Source: Hyphomicrobiales bacterium (GTDB taxonomy: Bacteria; Pseudomonadota; Alphaproteobacteria; Rhizobiales; Xanthobacteraceae). From it: a stretch of 16,928 nucleotides of DNA. Location of the stretch: positions 19,981 through 36,908 of the forward strand of contig PLTE01000221.1 of NCBI GenBank assembly GCA_003164375.1, read 5' to 3'. Shown here one piece after another: positions 1 through 5,801 of the stretch; position 1 is the stretch's first letter, and the number at the start of each line of letters is the position of its first letter. A program made the position numbers and the translations under genes. The notes below the pieces were generated by a model that did not search any database, was not told the origin of the DNA, and worked only from the letters and a program-made list of their open reading frames with translations.

Positions 1-382
1 GCTGATAGTAGAGATCGATCACGTCGACGCCCAAACGCTTGAGGCTTGCCTCGCATGAGCTCAAGACAAACTCCGGGCGGCCGTCGGCAAATTTGCCGTC
101 GCGGCCACCGAGATTGCCGAACTTGGTCGCCAGCACCACTTCGTCTCGGCGCCCCTTGATGGCCTTGCCGACCAGTTCCTCGTTATGGCCGGCGCCATAG
201 GCGTCCGACGTGTCGAGCATGGTAATGCCGCGATCCAGCGCCTCGTGAATCAGCGCGATGCCGGCGTCGTCGCCGCTGACGCCGTAAATACCGGACAGCG
301 ACATGCAACCGAGCCCGATGGCGGATGTTTCAATGCCCGACGAGCCGAGTGAACGGGTGGGGAGGCTTTTGGCTTTGGTCAT
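1..382 (-). CDS. Aldo/keto reductase, N-terminal part (cut by window edge)
   Basis: Reading the minus strand from the ATG at 382 gives 127 residues that run off the left edge. It begins MTKAKSLPTRSLGSSGIETS and continues as the first half of an NADPH-dependent aldo/keto reductase TIM barrel. Visible family motifs are IGLGCMSLSG near the N-terminus, MLDTSDAYG (the Asp and Tyr of the catalytic tetrad) and ATKFG (the tetrad Lys). The visible part stops at DVIDLYYQ, just before the expected catalytic His. The sequence resembles the AKR11/AKR13-type oxidoreductases, soluble enzymes that reduce carbonyl compounds. The physiological substrate cannot be told. A 24-base perfect inverted repeat lies 39 bases upstream of the start and may be an operator. 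No full-length check is possible because the C-terminus is missing. Confidence 0.93.
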   Translation of the reverse strand, partial: MTKAKSLPTRSLGSSGIETSAIGLGCMSLSGIYGVSGDDAGIALIHEALDRGITMLDTSDAYGAGHNEELVGKAIKGRRDEVVLATKFGNLGGRDGKFADGRPEFVLSSCEASLKRLGVDVIDLYYQ

Positions 383-420
383 TTACTGCTCTCGTTATTA
401 CCGCGCTGTCACCTTGCGCT

Positions 421-444
421 CGCTATAGCCCAAGGCATATAGCG
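421..444. promoter_or_regulatory. Perfect inverted repeat upstream of the aldo/keto reductase
   Basis: CGCTATA at 421-427 and TATAGCG at 438-444 are exact reverse complements separated by 10 bases. The element sits 39 bases upstream of the aldo/keto reductase ATG, where an operator overlapping a promoter would be expected. No convincing -35/-10 pair was fixed. The function as a regulator site is inferred. Confidence 0.4.
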
Positions 445-578
445 CGTCCGCATTCATCGTAACAGACCTGAATCGCAACCGATTTGCCGGCGCAATCCGT
501 CGCGTCAAAGCAGCATCAAATGCCATTGCCGTCCGGGCACGCCGCCAGCACAACGCCTGCGACGCTTTTATTCACGCG

Positions 579-722
579 TCACGCAGCCCGGTCGATCTCA
601 CGCTCGAACGCGCTGTCGCCGGGGCCGAGCGATTTCTTATGACCGCCTGTGAATATACAACCACAGTAAATGAATGCGATTCCGGCAGCGAGAATGAGCC
701 AGAGCACCACGTCGTCCGCCAT
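579..722 (-). CDS. Small single-pass membrane protein, 47 residues, unknown function
   Basis: The minus strand from the ATG at 722 to the TGA at 579-581 encodes 47 residues starting MADDVVLWLILAAGIAFIYC. Residues about 5 to 24 form one hydrophobic segment with a Cys pair (CGC) at its end. A charged tail follows (GGHKKSLGPGDSAFEREIDR). A near-consensus Shine-Dalgarno, AAGGAGG on the minus strand (728-734), lies five bases upstream of the ATG and is the best argument that the gene is real. It stands alone between the aldo/keto reductase (same strand) and the DUF1993 gene (opposite strand). I do not recognise a family. A short N-terminus, one membrane helix and an acidic/basic tail suggest an inner-membrane small protein. 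Confidence 0.6.
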   Translation of the reverse strand: MADDVVLWLILAAGIAFIYCGCIFTGGHKKSLGPGDSAFEREIDRAA

Positions 723-727
723 GTCGT

Positions 728-734
728 CCTCCTT
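728..734 (-). promoter_or_regulatory. Strong ribosome binding site of the 47-residue membrane protein
   Basis: AAGGAGG on the minus strand is complementary to the 16S rRNA 3' end over its full length and is spaced five bases from the ATG at 722. It decides the start of the small gene. Confidence 0.6.
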
Positions 735-991
735 GGTCGCGCTTCATCGCCGCCCCGGCACGTTAATCAGGTGTTCGGCAAAAGGCTCCCTGCGCGGATG
801 TCGCAGGAAGCAAATGTCGCAGGCAAAATCGCTAACCTTAAGGCCCGCGCTGCACCGCACAACTTTGCGCGTCAGCCTATCCCGGTCGAATTGTTGCACT
901 GCAGACGGCGGAAGGGGTAAAGCGGAGCCGGCGTAGGCCGTTGCTTCGTTTCCCATCAACCGATCGGTCGCGCTGACCCGAGGATCCCTCC
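735..991. other. Intergenic region with a short direct repeat
   Basis: No convincing gene is seen here. Overlapping short open frames exist on both strands but lack ribosome binding sites and recognisable protein character. The segment carries two exact copies of ATGTCGCAGG (798-807 and 814-823), 16 bases apart. It presumably holds the promoters of the divergent 47-residue gene and the DUF1993 gene. Confidence 0.4.
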
Positions 992-1516
992 ATGCCGCTA
1001 TCGATGTCTCAAGCCTCCCTGCCGGCTTTCGAAATCGGCCTCAATGCGCTGTCGGCCGTTCTCGACAAGGCCACAGCCTATGCCGCCGCCAAAAAATTCG
1101 ATCCGGCGGTACTGCTGCACACGCGGCTTGCGCCTGACATGTTCGATCTGGTTCGCCAGGTGCAGGTTGCCGCCGATCAGGCCAAGAACGCCTCGTCGCG
1201 GCTCGCAGGCGTCGAAGCGCCGCGCTACGAAGATACCGAGACGACGACGGATCAGCTCAAGACGCGACTAGCAAAAACGGTCGCCTATCTGAAAACGCTC
1301 GACCGCAAGGCGATCGATGCGGCGGCCGACCGCGAGATCGTGTTTCCGCTCGGCCCGATCAAGAAGGGCCACATGAAGGGCGACGACTATCTCAACCACT
1401 TTGTGCTGCCGAACTTCTATTTTCACCTTACGGCGGCTTACGCGATCCTGCGGCATTGCGGCGTCGACATCGGCAAGAGCGACTTTATGGGCGCGATCCC
1501 CCTGACCGTGACTTGA
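992..1516 (+). CDS. DUF1993 family protein
   Basis: This 174-residue soluble protein matches my memory of the DUF1993 family (DinB/YfiT-like helical bundles, about 165-175 residues) over its whole length. Family-like features are the start MSQASLPAFEIGLNALSAVL, the segment ARLAPDMFDLVRQVQVAADQ-like (residues ~45-65), and the C-terminal part with HFVLPNFYFHLTAAYAILRH followed by GVDIGKSDFMG. The biochemical role of the family is unknown. Start choice is between the ATG at 992 and an in-frame ATG at 1004 (MSQASL). The family usually begins close to the second, and neither has a strong Shine-Dalgarno. The next gene begins 49 bases downstream on the same strand, so the two could share a transcript. 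Confidence 0.88.
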   Translation: MPLSMSQASLPAFEIGLNALSAVLDKATAYAAAKKFDPAVLLHTRLAPDMFDLVRQVQVAADQAKNASSRLAGVEAPRYEDTETTTDQLKTRLAKTVAYLKTLDRKAIDAAADREIVFPLGPIKKGHMKGDDYLNHFVLPNFYFHLTAAYAILRHCGVDIGKSDFMGAIPLTVT

Positions 1517-1565
1517 GGCAAGCACTCGGCAGTTGGATAATTGAGCCCGCTCAGCATTAGGAAAC

Positions 1566-1853
1566 ATGATGGCCAGCGACAGCAAGAAAGCCAAAGCCGA
1601 CACCGCGCCGAAGAGCGAGACCGCCGCAAAGGACAAGAGCCCTTCGGGGGAAGCGGTAGCGAAAGCCGAGACCAAGGCTGAGGCCAAGGTTGAGACCAAG
1701 GCTGACGGCAGCGGCGACAAAGCTGCCGCACCTGCCAATTATAGCCGGGGCGAAGGCCAGAAGCCGGTCACCGCCGCCTACAAGGAAAACTGGAACGCAA
1801 TCTTCGGCAAGAAGAAAAACAAGAAGAAGAGCACGAAGAAGAAAAAGCAGTAG
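1566..1853 (+). CDS. Lys/Ala-rich small protein with a conserved-looking C-terminal motif
   Basis: The gene encodes 95 residues (a second in-frame ATG at 1569 is an alternative start) preceded by AGGAA six to eight bases upstream. Residues 1-60 are low-complexity, built from Ala, Lys, Glu, Asp and Ser, with imperfect repeats of the type KAETKAEAKVETKADG. They are likely disordered or coiled. The C-terminal third is different: YSRGEGQKPVTAAYKENWNA, then IFGKKK and a run of Lys ending KKKKQ. Similar short tails (GE-QK-V-AY--NW--IFGKKK) occur, as I recall, in small uncharacterised Rhizobiales proteins, so the motif rather than the spacer is probably functional. The Lys tail suggests nucleic-acid or membrane-phospholipid contact, but that is only inference. 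Confidence 0.7.
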   Translation: MMASDSKKAKADTAPKSETAAKDKSPSGEAVAKAETKAEAKVETKADGSGDKAAAPANYSRGEGQKPVTAAYKENWNAIFGKKKNKKKSTKKKKQ

Positions 1854-1904
1854 TCTGTGCGCTAAGCCTGCCATAAGCAGCCAAAGAGAATGACTGGAGA
1901 GCCA

Positions 1905-2090
1905 ATGAGGACACTACTCATACTCATCGGAATAGTTCTTTTGGCCGCGGGACTTTTGTTCATGGGACAAGGTTCTGGATACATCCAATGGCCCGCCGAG
2001 AGCTTCATGGTCACTCAGACAAAGTGGGTGTATTACGGCGGCGGAATAGCGGTCGTCGGCATTCTGCTCATCATGATCGCGCGACGGTGA
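1905..2090 (+). CDS. Small two-helix inner-membrane protein
   Basis: From the ATG at 1905 the protein has 61 residues: MRTLLILIGIVLLAAGLLFM forms the first membrane helix, GQGSGYIQWPAESFM a short loop, and YYGGGIAVVGILLIMIARR the second helix with a basic end. The start at 1905 is preferred over an in-frame ATG at 1890 because GGAGAG precedes it at proper spacing and the protein then starts directly with the hydrophobic segment. It resembles short uncharacterised membrane proteins common in Bradyrhizobium-type genomes; I cannot name a function. It converges on the exporter gene, with only 14 bases between the two stop codons. Confidence 0.75.
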   Translation: MRTLLILIGIVLLAAGLLFMGQGSGYIQWPAESFMVTQTKWVYYGGGIAVVGILLIMIARR

Positions 2091-2104
2091 GCCACCCGCT
2101 GAGT

Positions 2105-3301
2105 TCACCACTCGGCGACGCGTATTTTACGCGTCAGCGCCCAGATCAATAACGCAACGCAGCCCATCGTCGCCACCACGCTGGCGACCGGCCAGGCGGA
2201 GTGGCCGAGATAAAGCCCGATGCCGGCGGCGGCGATGGCGGCGCCGGATTGCTGGGCGAAACCCAGCAGTGAGGACGCCGTACCAGCGCGATCGGGAAAT
2301 GGCGTCAGCGCACCCGCCATGGCCATCGGCTGGGCAAAGCCGAGGCCGGCGAGATAGATCGTCATCGCGCCGACGAACCAGAAGACGTTGGTCAAGCCGA
2401 GCGCAACCACCGCGACCATGATCAAGCCGCCCACCGCGAGCGCCACGCAGCCGATGCCCATGGTACGGTCGAGGCCGAGCCGCATTACGATGCGCGCCGC
2501 GATGAAGGTGCCGGTCATATAGCCCGCCGAGCCCAGGGCGAAGGTCACACCGAAGACCAGCGGAGTAAGACCATAGACCGCGCTTTGCATGACGATCGGC
2601 GCACCGGAGATCCAGGCAAACAGGCCGACGAAGGTCGTGGTCAAGATGCCGAGATTGGCGAGAAAGCTCGGATGCACCAGCACCGAGCGATAAGTCGCGC
2701 CCATGCCGGCGAATGACAGCGGCCCCGGCGTGCGCTCCTTCAGCGTCTCGGGCAGGAGCCGCGCGGCGACCGCAAGCGACACCACGGCAAATAGCGTCAG
2801 CAAGACGAAGATCGCGCGCCAACCGAAAACCGTCTGCAATACGCCGCCGATCATCGGCGCGATGATCGGAGCGAATGCGGTGATCGCTCCCATCAGCGAC
2901 AATTCGCGGCCCGCGCGCGCGCCGGAATAAATGTCGCGCACCACGGCCCGCGCCAACACGATCGAACCGGCGCCGCCGAGCGCCTGAATGAACCGCGCCG
3001 CAATCAAGCCATGGACCGATTGCGCCATGGCACAGCCGACGGTGGCGACCGCATAGAGCACGAGCGCAGTGAGCAGGACCGGCCTGCGCCCCAAGCGATC
3101 GGAGATCGGGCCATAGAAGATCTGGCCGACGGCAAAGCCGAACAGATAACTGGAAATGGTCAGCTGCACATGCAGCACCGGCGATTGCAACGTGCGGGCG
3201 ATATCCGGCAGCGACGGCAGATACATGTCCATCGACAGCGGGCCGAGCGCGGTCAAAAACGACAATAATAGCGTGAGCGCGAACGTACCGGGACGGAGCA
3301 T
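2105..3301 (-). CDS. MFS multidrug exporter, Bcr/CflA family
   Basis: This 398-residue protein fits the 12-helix major facilitator fold. The Bcr/CflA signature is clear: helix 1 ends PLSMDMYLPSLPDIA (residues ~21-35), and the loop between helices 2 and 3 carries GPISDRLGRRPVLL (64-77), the MFS motif A. Helix 4 has ARFIQALGGAGSIVLARAVV and the motif-C-like helix 5 has APIIAPMIGGVLQ. Members export drugs or small metabolites by proton antiport in the inner membrane. The ATG at 3301 is chosen over the longer frame because GAGGAAAG precedes it and the upstream residues would be encoded by a repeat element. It lies downstream of the amidohydrolase and dehydrogenase genes on the same strand, separated by that repeat, so export of a pathway compound is possible but unproven. 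Confidence 0.93.
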   Translation of the reverse strand: MLRPGTFALTLLLSFLTALGPLSMDMYLPSLPDIARTLQSPVLHVQLTISSYLFGFAVGQIFYGPISDRLGRRPVLLTALVLYAVATVGCAMAQSVHGLIAARFIQALGGAGSIVLARAVVRDIYSGARAGRELSLMGAITAFAPIIAPMIGGVLQTVFGWRAIFVLLTLFAVVSLAVAARLLPETLKERTPGPLSFAGMGATYRSVLVHPSFLANLGILTTTFVGLFAWISGAPIVMQSAVYGLTPLVFGVTFALGSAGYMTGTFIAARIVMRLGLDRTMGIGCVALAVGGLIMVAVVALGLTNVFWFVGAMTIYLAGLGFAQPMAMAGALTPFPDRAGTASSLLGFAQQSGAAIAAAGIGLYLGHSAWPVASVVATMGCVALLIWALTRKIRVAEW

Positions 3302-3318
3302 TGAGACGAGACTTTCCT

Positions 3319-3426
3319 CGTCATGGCGAGCGAAGCGAATCAAGCCAGTTATCCCCACCCCACCCTCCCGCCCATGCCGGGGAGGGATAAAGGGATCGCT
3401 TCGTCGCTCCGCTCCTCGCAATGACG
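3319..3426. repeat. Nested palindromic (REP-like) repeat element
   Basis: The left part begins CGTCATGGCGAGCGAAGCGA (3319) and the right part ends CGCTCCTCGCAATGACG (3426). The two are imperfect reverse complements and would form a long stem. Between them lies a second small palindrome, CCCTCC...GGAGGG (about 3364-3386). Arms of the form CGTCATTGCGAGCGAAGCGAAGCAATCC are, to my knowledge, abundant dispersed repeats in Bradyrhizobium and relatives. The element occupies most of the gap between the dehydrogenase and the exporter and could act as an mRNA-stabilising or attenuating hairpin. Confidence 0.75.
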
Positions 3427-3478
3427 AATTTGGCGGTCATCCGGGAATAAAGAGTCACGGACGACAATTCAGTTTCAT

Positions 3479-4564
3479 TTACCGCTGGGCCAGCGGCTTC
3501 ACCTTGAGTTCGGCCGCCATTTTGTCGAGCTGCGCGATCAGCGCCCGCGCCAGCGGTACGCCGTCGCGCAATCGTTCGGCGCGGCACTCGATGCGGCGGT
3601 CGCCGGGCAGGCGGATCTGATCGACGCCGGGCAACCGCTTCGATTGACGCAGGTCGCGCACATGGCGATCGACTTCGGCGTTAAACACCGCGAGCGGCAA
3701 AAACCGCGCGATGTCGACGGCGATGATAAAGTGGCCGGTGTTGGTTTCGCTTTTGTCGTCGGCATTGAAGTCGACGACGTCGCGGCCGAAGGCTGCGCCG
3801 TTGAGGACGCCGGCAATAAGCCCGATCATCAAAGCCAGTCCGCTGCCTTTATATTCGCCCATCGGCAGCAACATCCCCTCGCCGGAGCGTTTCGGATCGG
3901 TGATCGGCTCCCCGCTATCGGGATTGACGAACCAGCCGTCCGGCATGGTGAGACCGCGCAGCGCGTATTTCTTCACTGTTCCATATGCAACGATCGAGGT
4001 CGCCATGTCGAACACCAGCGGGCCAGCACCTGACGGCACGCCGATGGCGAGCGGATTGGTGCCGAGCAGATGATCGGCGCCGCCCCAGGTCGCCATGTGA
4101 TTGGCATTGGCGACGGCTGAATAAATCCCGATCATACCGTGGGCGGTCGGCATTTCGGCGTAAAGCCCGGCGGGTCCTGCATGATTGGAACCCCGCACGC
4201 CGACGAAACCGGTGCCTTGCTCGCGCGCAATCGCGATCGCCTCGGCCGCGGCGCGCGACATCACCAGATGCCCCATGCCGTTGTCGCCGTCGACCAGCGC
4301 TGTTGCCGGCGCTGTTTTCTTCACCGTGATGTTCGGGTGCTTGTTGAAGCCGCCGGCCTTGAGGCGGCGGATATATTGCGGCAGCCGGAAAATGCCGTGG
4401 CCGTCGGCGCCGGTGAGGTCGGCCTCCGTCATCAATTCGGCGCAGCGCGCGGCATCCGCCGCGGGCAGCCCTTCCGCGACCAGAGCGTCGTTGATGAGCG
4501 CTAAAGTGGCGCGCGCCGGCACCAGTACCAGGTCGCTATTGTCGATCGCATTCACGTCGTTCAC
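3479..4564 (-). CDS. Malate/L-lactate dehydrogenase-family oxidoreductase (Ldh_2 fold)
   Basis: The 361-residue protein belongs to the NAD(P)-dependent Ldh_2 family (malate, L-sulfolactate, ureidoglycolate and Delta1-piperideine-2-carboxylate reductases), which interconvert 2-oxo and 2-hydroxy (or imino) acids. Motifs are DGHGIFRLPQY (54-64), GSNHAGPAGLY (125-135, with the family His at 128), LGTNPLAIGVP (167-177) and, towards the end, GEYKGSGLALMIGL. Size matches the family (330-360). The GTG at 4564 is chosen because it overlaps the amidohydrolase stop as GTGA; another GTG lies at 4552. The longer upstream open frame is only the shadow of the amidohydrolase. The overlap points to translational coupling and a shared pathway. 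The exact substrate cannot be assigned. Confidence 0.9.
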   Translation of the reverse strand: MNDVNAIDNSDLVLVPARATLALINDALVAEGLPAADAARCAELMTEADLTGADGHGIFRLPQYIRRLKAGGFNKHPNITVKKTAPATALVDGDNGMGHLVMSRAAAEAIAIAREQGTGFVGVRGSNHAGPAGLYAEMPTAHGMIGIYSAVANANHMATWGGADHLLGTNPLAIGVPSGAGPLVFDMATSIVAYGTVKKYALRGLTMPDGWFVNPDSGEPITDPKRSGEGMLLPMGEYKGSGLALMIGLIAGVLNGAAFGRDVVDFNADDKSETNTGHFIIAVDIARFLPLAVFNAEVDRHVRDLRQSKRLPGVDQIRLPGDRRIECRAERLRDGVPLARALIAQLDKMAAELKVKPLAQR

Positions 4565-5592
4565 TCCGCCGCCGCTTGTTGGCGTTGCTTGCCCAGGATC
4601 GTCGCCGCGTGGCTGCCGAGGATGCGATCGCGGTCGGCTGAGGCGATGTTCAGCTCGCGGACATGCTGCACGCAATCCATCATGCCCATGTCGTAGGGAT
4701 AATCGCTGCCAAGGAAGACGCGGTCGGCGCCGACCGAGGCAATCAGGAATTCGAGCGCGGTCTTGGAGTGCAAAATGGTGTCGTAGAGGAAGCGGTCGAG
4801 ATAGCGCTCCGGCGAATGTTTGACGTGCACTTTCGGTTCCGGCCGCACCTCCCAGCCGTGCACCCAGCGGCCGCCCTGATAAGGAATAAAGCCGCCGCCA
4901 TGCACCATGACGAAGTTGAGTCTGGGATGGCGTTCCAGCACGCCGCCGAAAATCAGACACGCCGCGGCAATGGTGGTGTCGAGCGGATTGCCGATCAGAT
5001 TGGCGAGGTAATAGGAGCGCAGCCGCTCGGCGCCGGCGATATTGCCGGGATGGATCACCATGAAGGCGTCGAGTTCCTCCGCTGCCGCCCACAGCGGCTC
5101 AAAGCTCGGATCGTCGAGATTTTTTCCGCCGACATTGGAGCCGATCATGGCGCCGTGCAGGCCGAGCTTGCTCATGGCGCGGCGCAATTCGGCGGCCGCC
5201 TGACCGGGCGCCTGCATCGGCAGCGTGGCGATGCCGGCGAAGCGGGCCGGGTGTTCCTTGGTCAGCCGCGCGATCTCGTCGTTCTGGATCGCGGCAGCCG
5301 CAAGGCCGATCGCCGCCTCTTGGCCGTAAAGCCAGGTCTGCGGCGTCGCCGACAGCACATGCATATCGACCCCGGTTGCGTCCATGTCGGCAAGCCGCCG
5401 CGTAATATCATGGCCGCCGCGCGGAAACGGCCGGTACGGCACGCCCCCGACTTCAAGCACGGCATTGTCGGCGTCGATCGGCGCGAGCTTCAGTCCGAGC
5501 CGCGGCAGCTCCTTTTGCAGGAGCGCGATGGTCGCGTCGGCGAGCACGTGCGTATGGGTATCGATCGTCCGAATCTTTTGTGTCGACGTCAT
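4561..5592 (-). CDS. ACMSD-type amidohydrolase (decarboxylase/hydrolase)
   Basis: This is a 343-residue member of the amidohydrolase-2/ACMSD superfamily (aminocarboxymuconate-semialdehyde decarboxylase, gamma-resorcylate and 5-carboxyvanillate decarboxylases, oxalomesaconate hydratase). The metal centre is readable: DTHTH gives His13 and His15, MVIHPGN gives His181, MVHGGG gives the catalytic His231, and GSDYPYDMG gives Asp297. The spacing is almost that of bacterial ACMSD as I remember it (9, 11, 177, 228, 294). The ACMSD substrate Trp in its PWLVG segment is replaced here by Asn (ANLIGNP, ~197-203), so a different substrate is likely. The ATG at 5592 has GGGGAGG just upstream. It starts the minus-strand operon and overlaps the dehydrogenase by 4 bases. 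A non-oxidative decarboxylation or ring-cleavage-product hydration in aromatic catabolism is the best guess. Confidence 0.88.
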   Translation of the reverse strand: MTSTQKIRTIDTHTHVLADATIALLQKELPRLGLKLAPIDADNAVLEVGGVPYRPFPRGGHDITRRLADMDATGVDMHVLSATPQTWLYGQEAAIGLAAAAIQNDEIARLTKEHPARFAGIATLPMQAPGQAAAELRRAMSKLGLHGAMIGSNVGGKNLDDPSFEPLWAAAEELDAFMVIHPGNIAGAERLRSYYLANLIGNPLDTTIAAACLIFGGVLERHPRLNFVMVHGGGFIPYQGGRWVHGWEVRPEPKVHVKHSPERYLDRFLYDTILHSKTALEFLIASVGADRVFLGSDYPYDMGMMDCVQHVRELNIASADRDRILGSHAATILGKQRQQAAAE

Positions 5593-5640
5593 TGTTCCTC
5601 CCCGGATGGCGCGGGGTGTTTTGCGCATAACCGGCCAAAC

Positions 5641-5705
5641 CATGCAAGCAACAGCATGCAGGGCAGGCACGCGGCACATGCAGCCGAAGATGCGGCGAAC
5701 ATGCA
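5641..5705. promoter_or_regulatory. Four spaced CATGCA motifs in a divergent control region
   Basis: CATGCA occurs at 5641-5646, 5655-5660, 5677-5682 and 5700-5705, all on the same strand, with start-to-start steps of 14, 22 and 23 bases. They lie in the 209-base gap between the divergent amidohydrolase and molybdenum-hydroxylase genes. The last steps are about two helical turns, as for sites bound on one DNA face. Regulator binding is inferred. Confidence 0.35.
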
Positions 5706-5720
5706 CCCGTCGCGAAGCCC

Positions 5721-5774
5721 TTTGGCGACCGACGGTTTACGGTATAAAGACCCCGCGGGATCAGCATAAAGACC
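5721..5774 (+). promoter_or_regulatory. Candidate promoter and direct repeat before the Mo-hydroxylase gene
   Basis: TATAAA at 5743-5748 is a good -10 box, with TTTGGC (5721-5726) as a weak -35 at 16 bases. ATAAAGACC, which includes the end of the -10 box, is repeated exactly at 5744-5752 and 5766-5774, a 22-base step. The transcript would reach the ATG at 5802 after a leader of about 45 bases. Confidence 0.35.
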
Positions 5775-5801
5775 TGCCGACTAAGCATTCCGGAACCCAG
5801 C

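Noticed and set aside
639..920. 93-residue plus-strand frame (and an 88-residue one from 670)
   Set aside because: Antisense to the better supported 47-residue membrane gene, no Shine-Dalgarno, no protein-like pattern.
1268..1738. Ala/Ser-rich minus-strand frame over DUF1993 and the Lys-rich gene
   Set aside because: Antisense reading of Lys/Glu repeats yields Leu/Ser/Ala repeats; no start signal.
4565..5092. N-terminal extension of the Ldh_2 dehydrogenase (frame open to 5092)
   Set aside because: The extension is the shadow frame of the amidohydrolase, is Arg/His-rich and has no family similarity; the family length fits a start at 4564.
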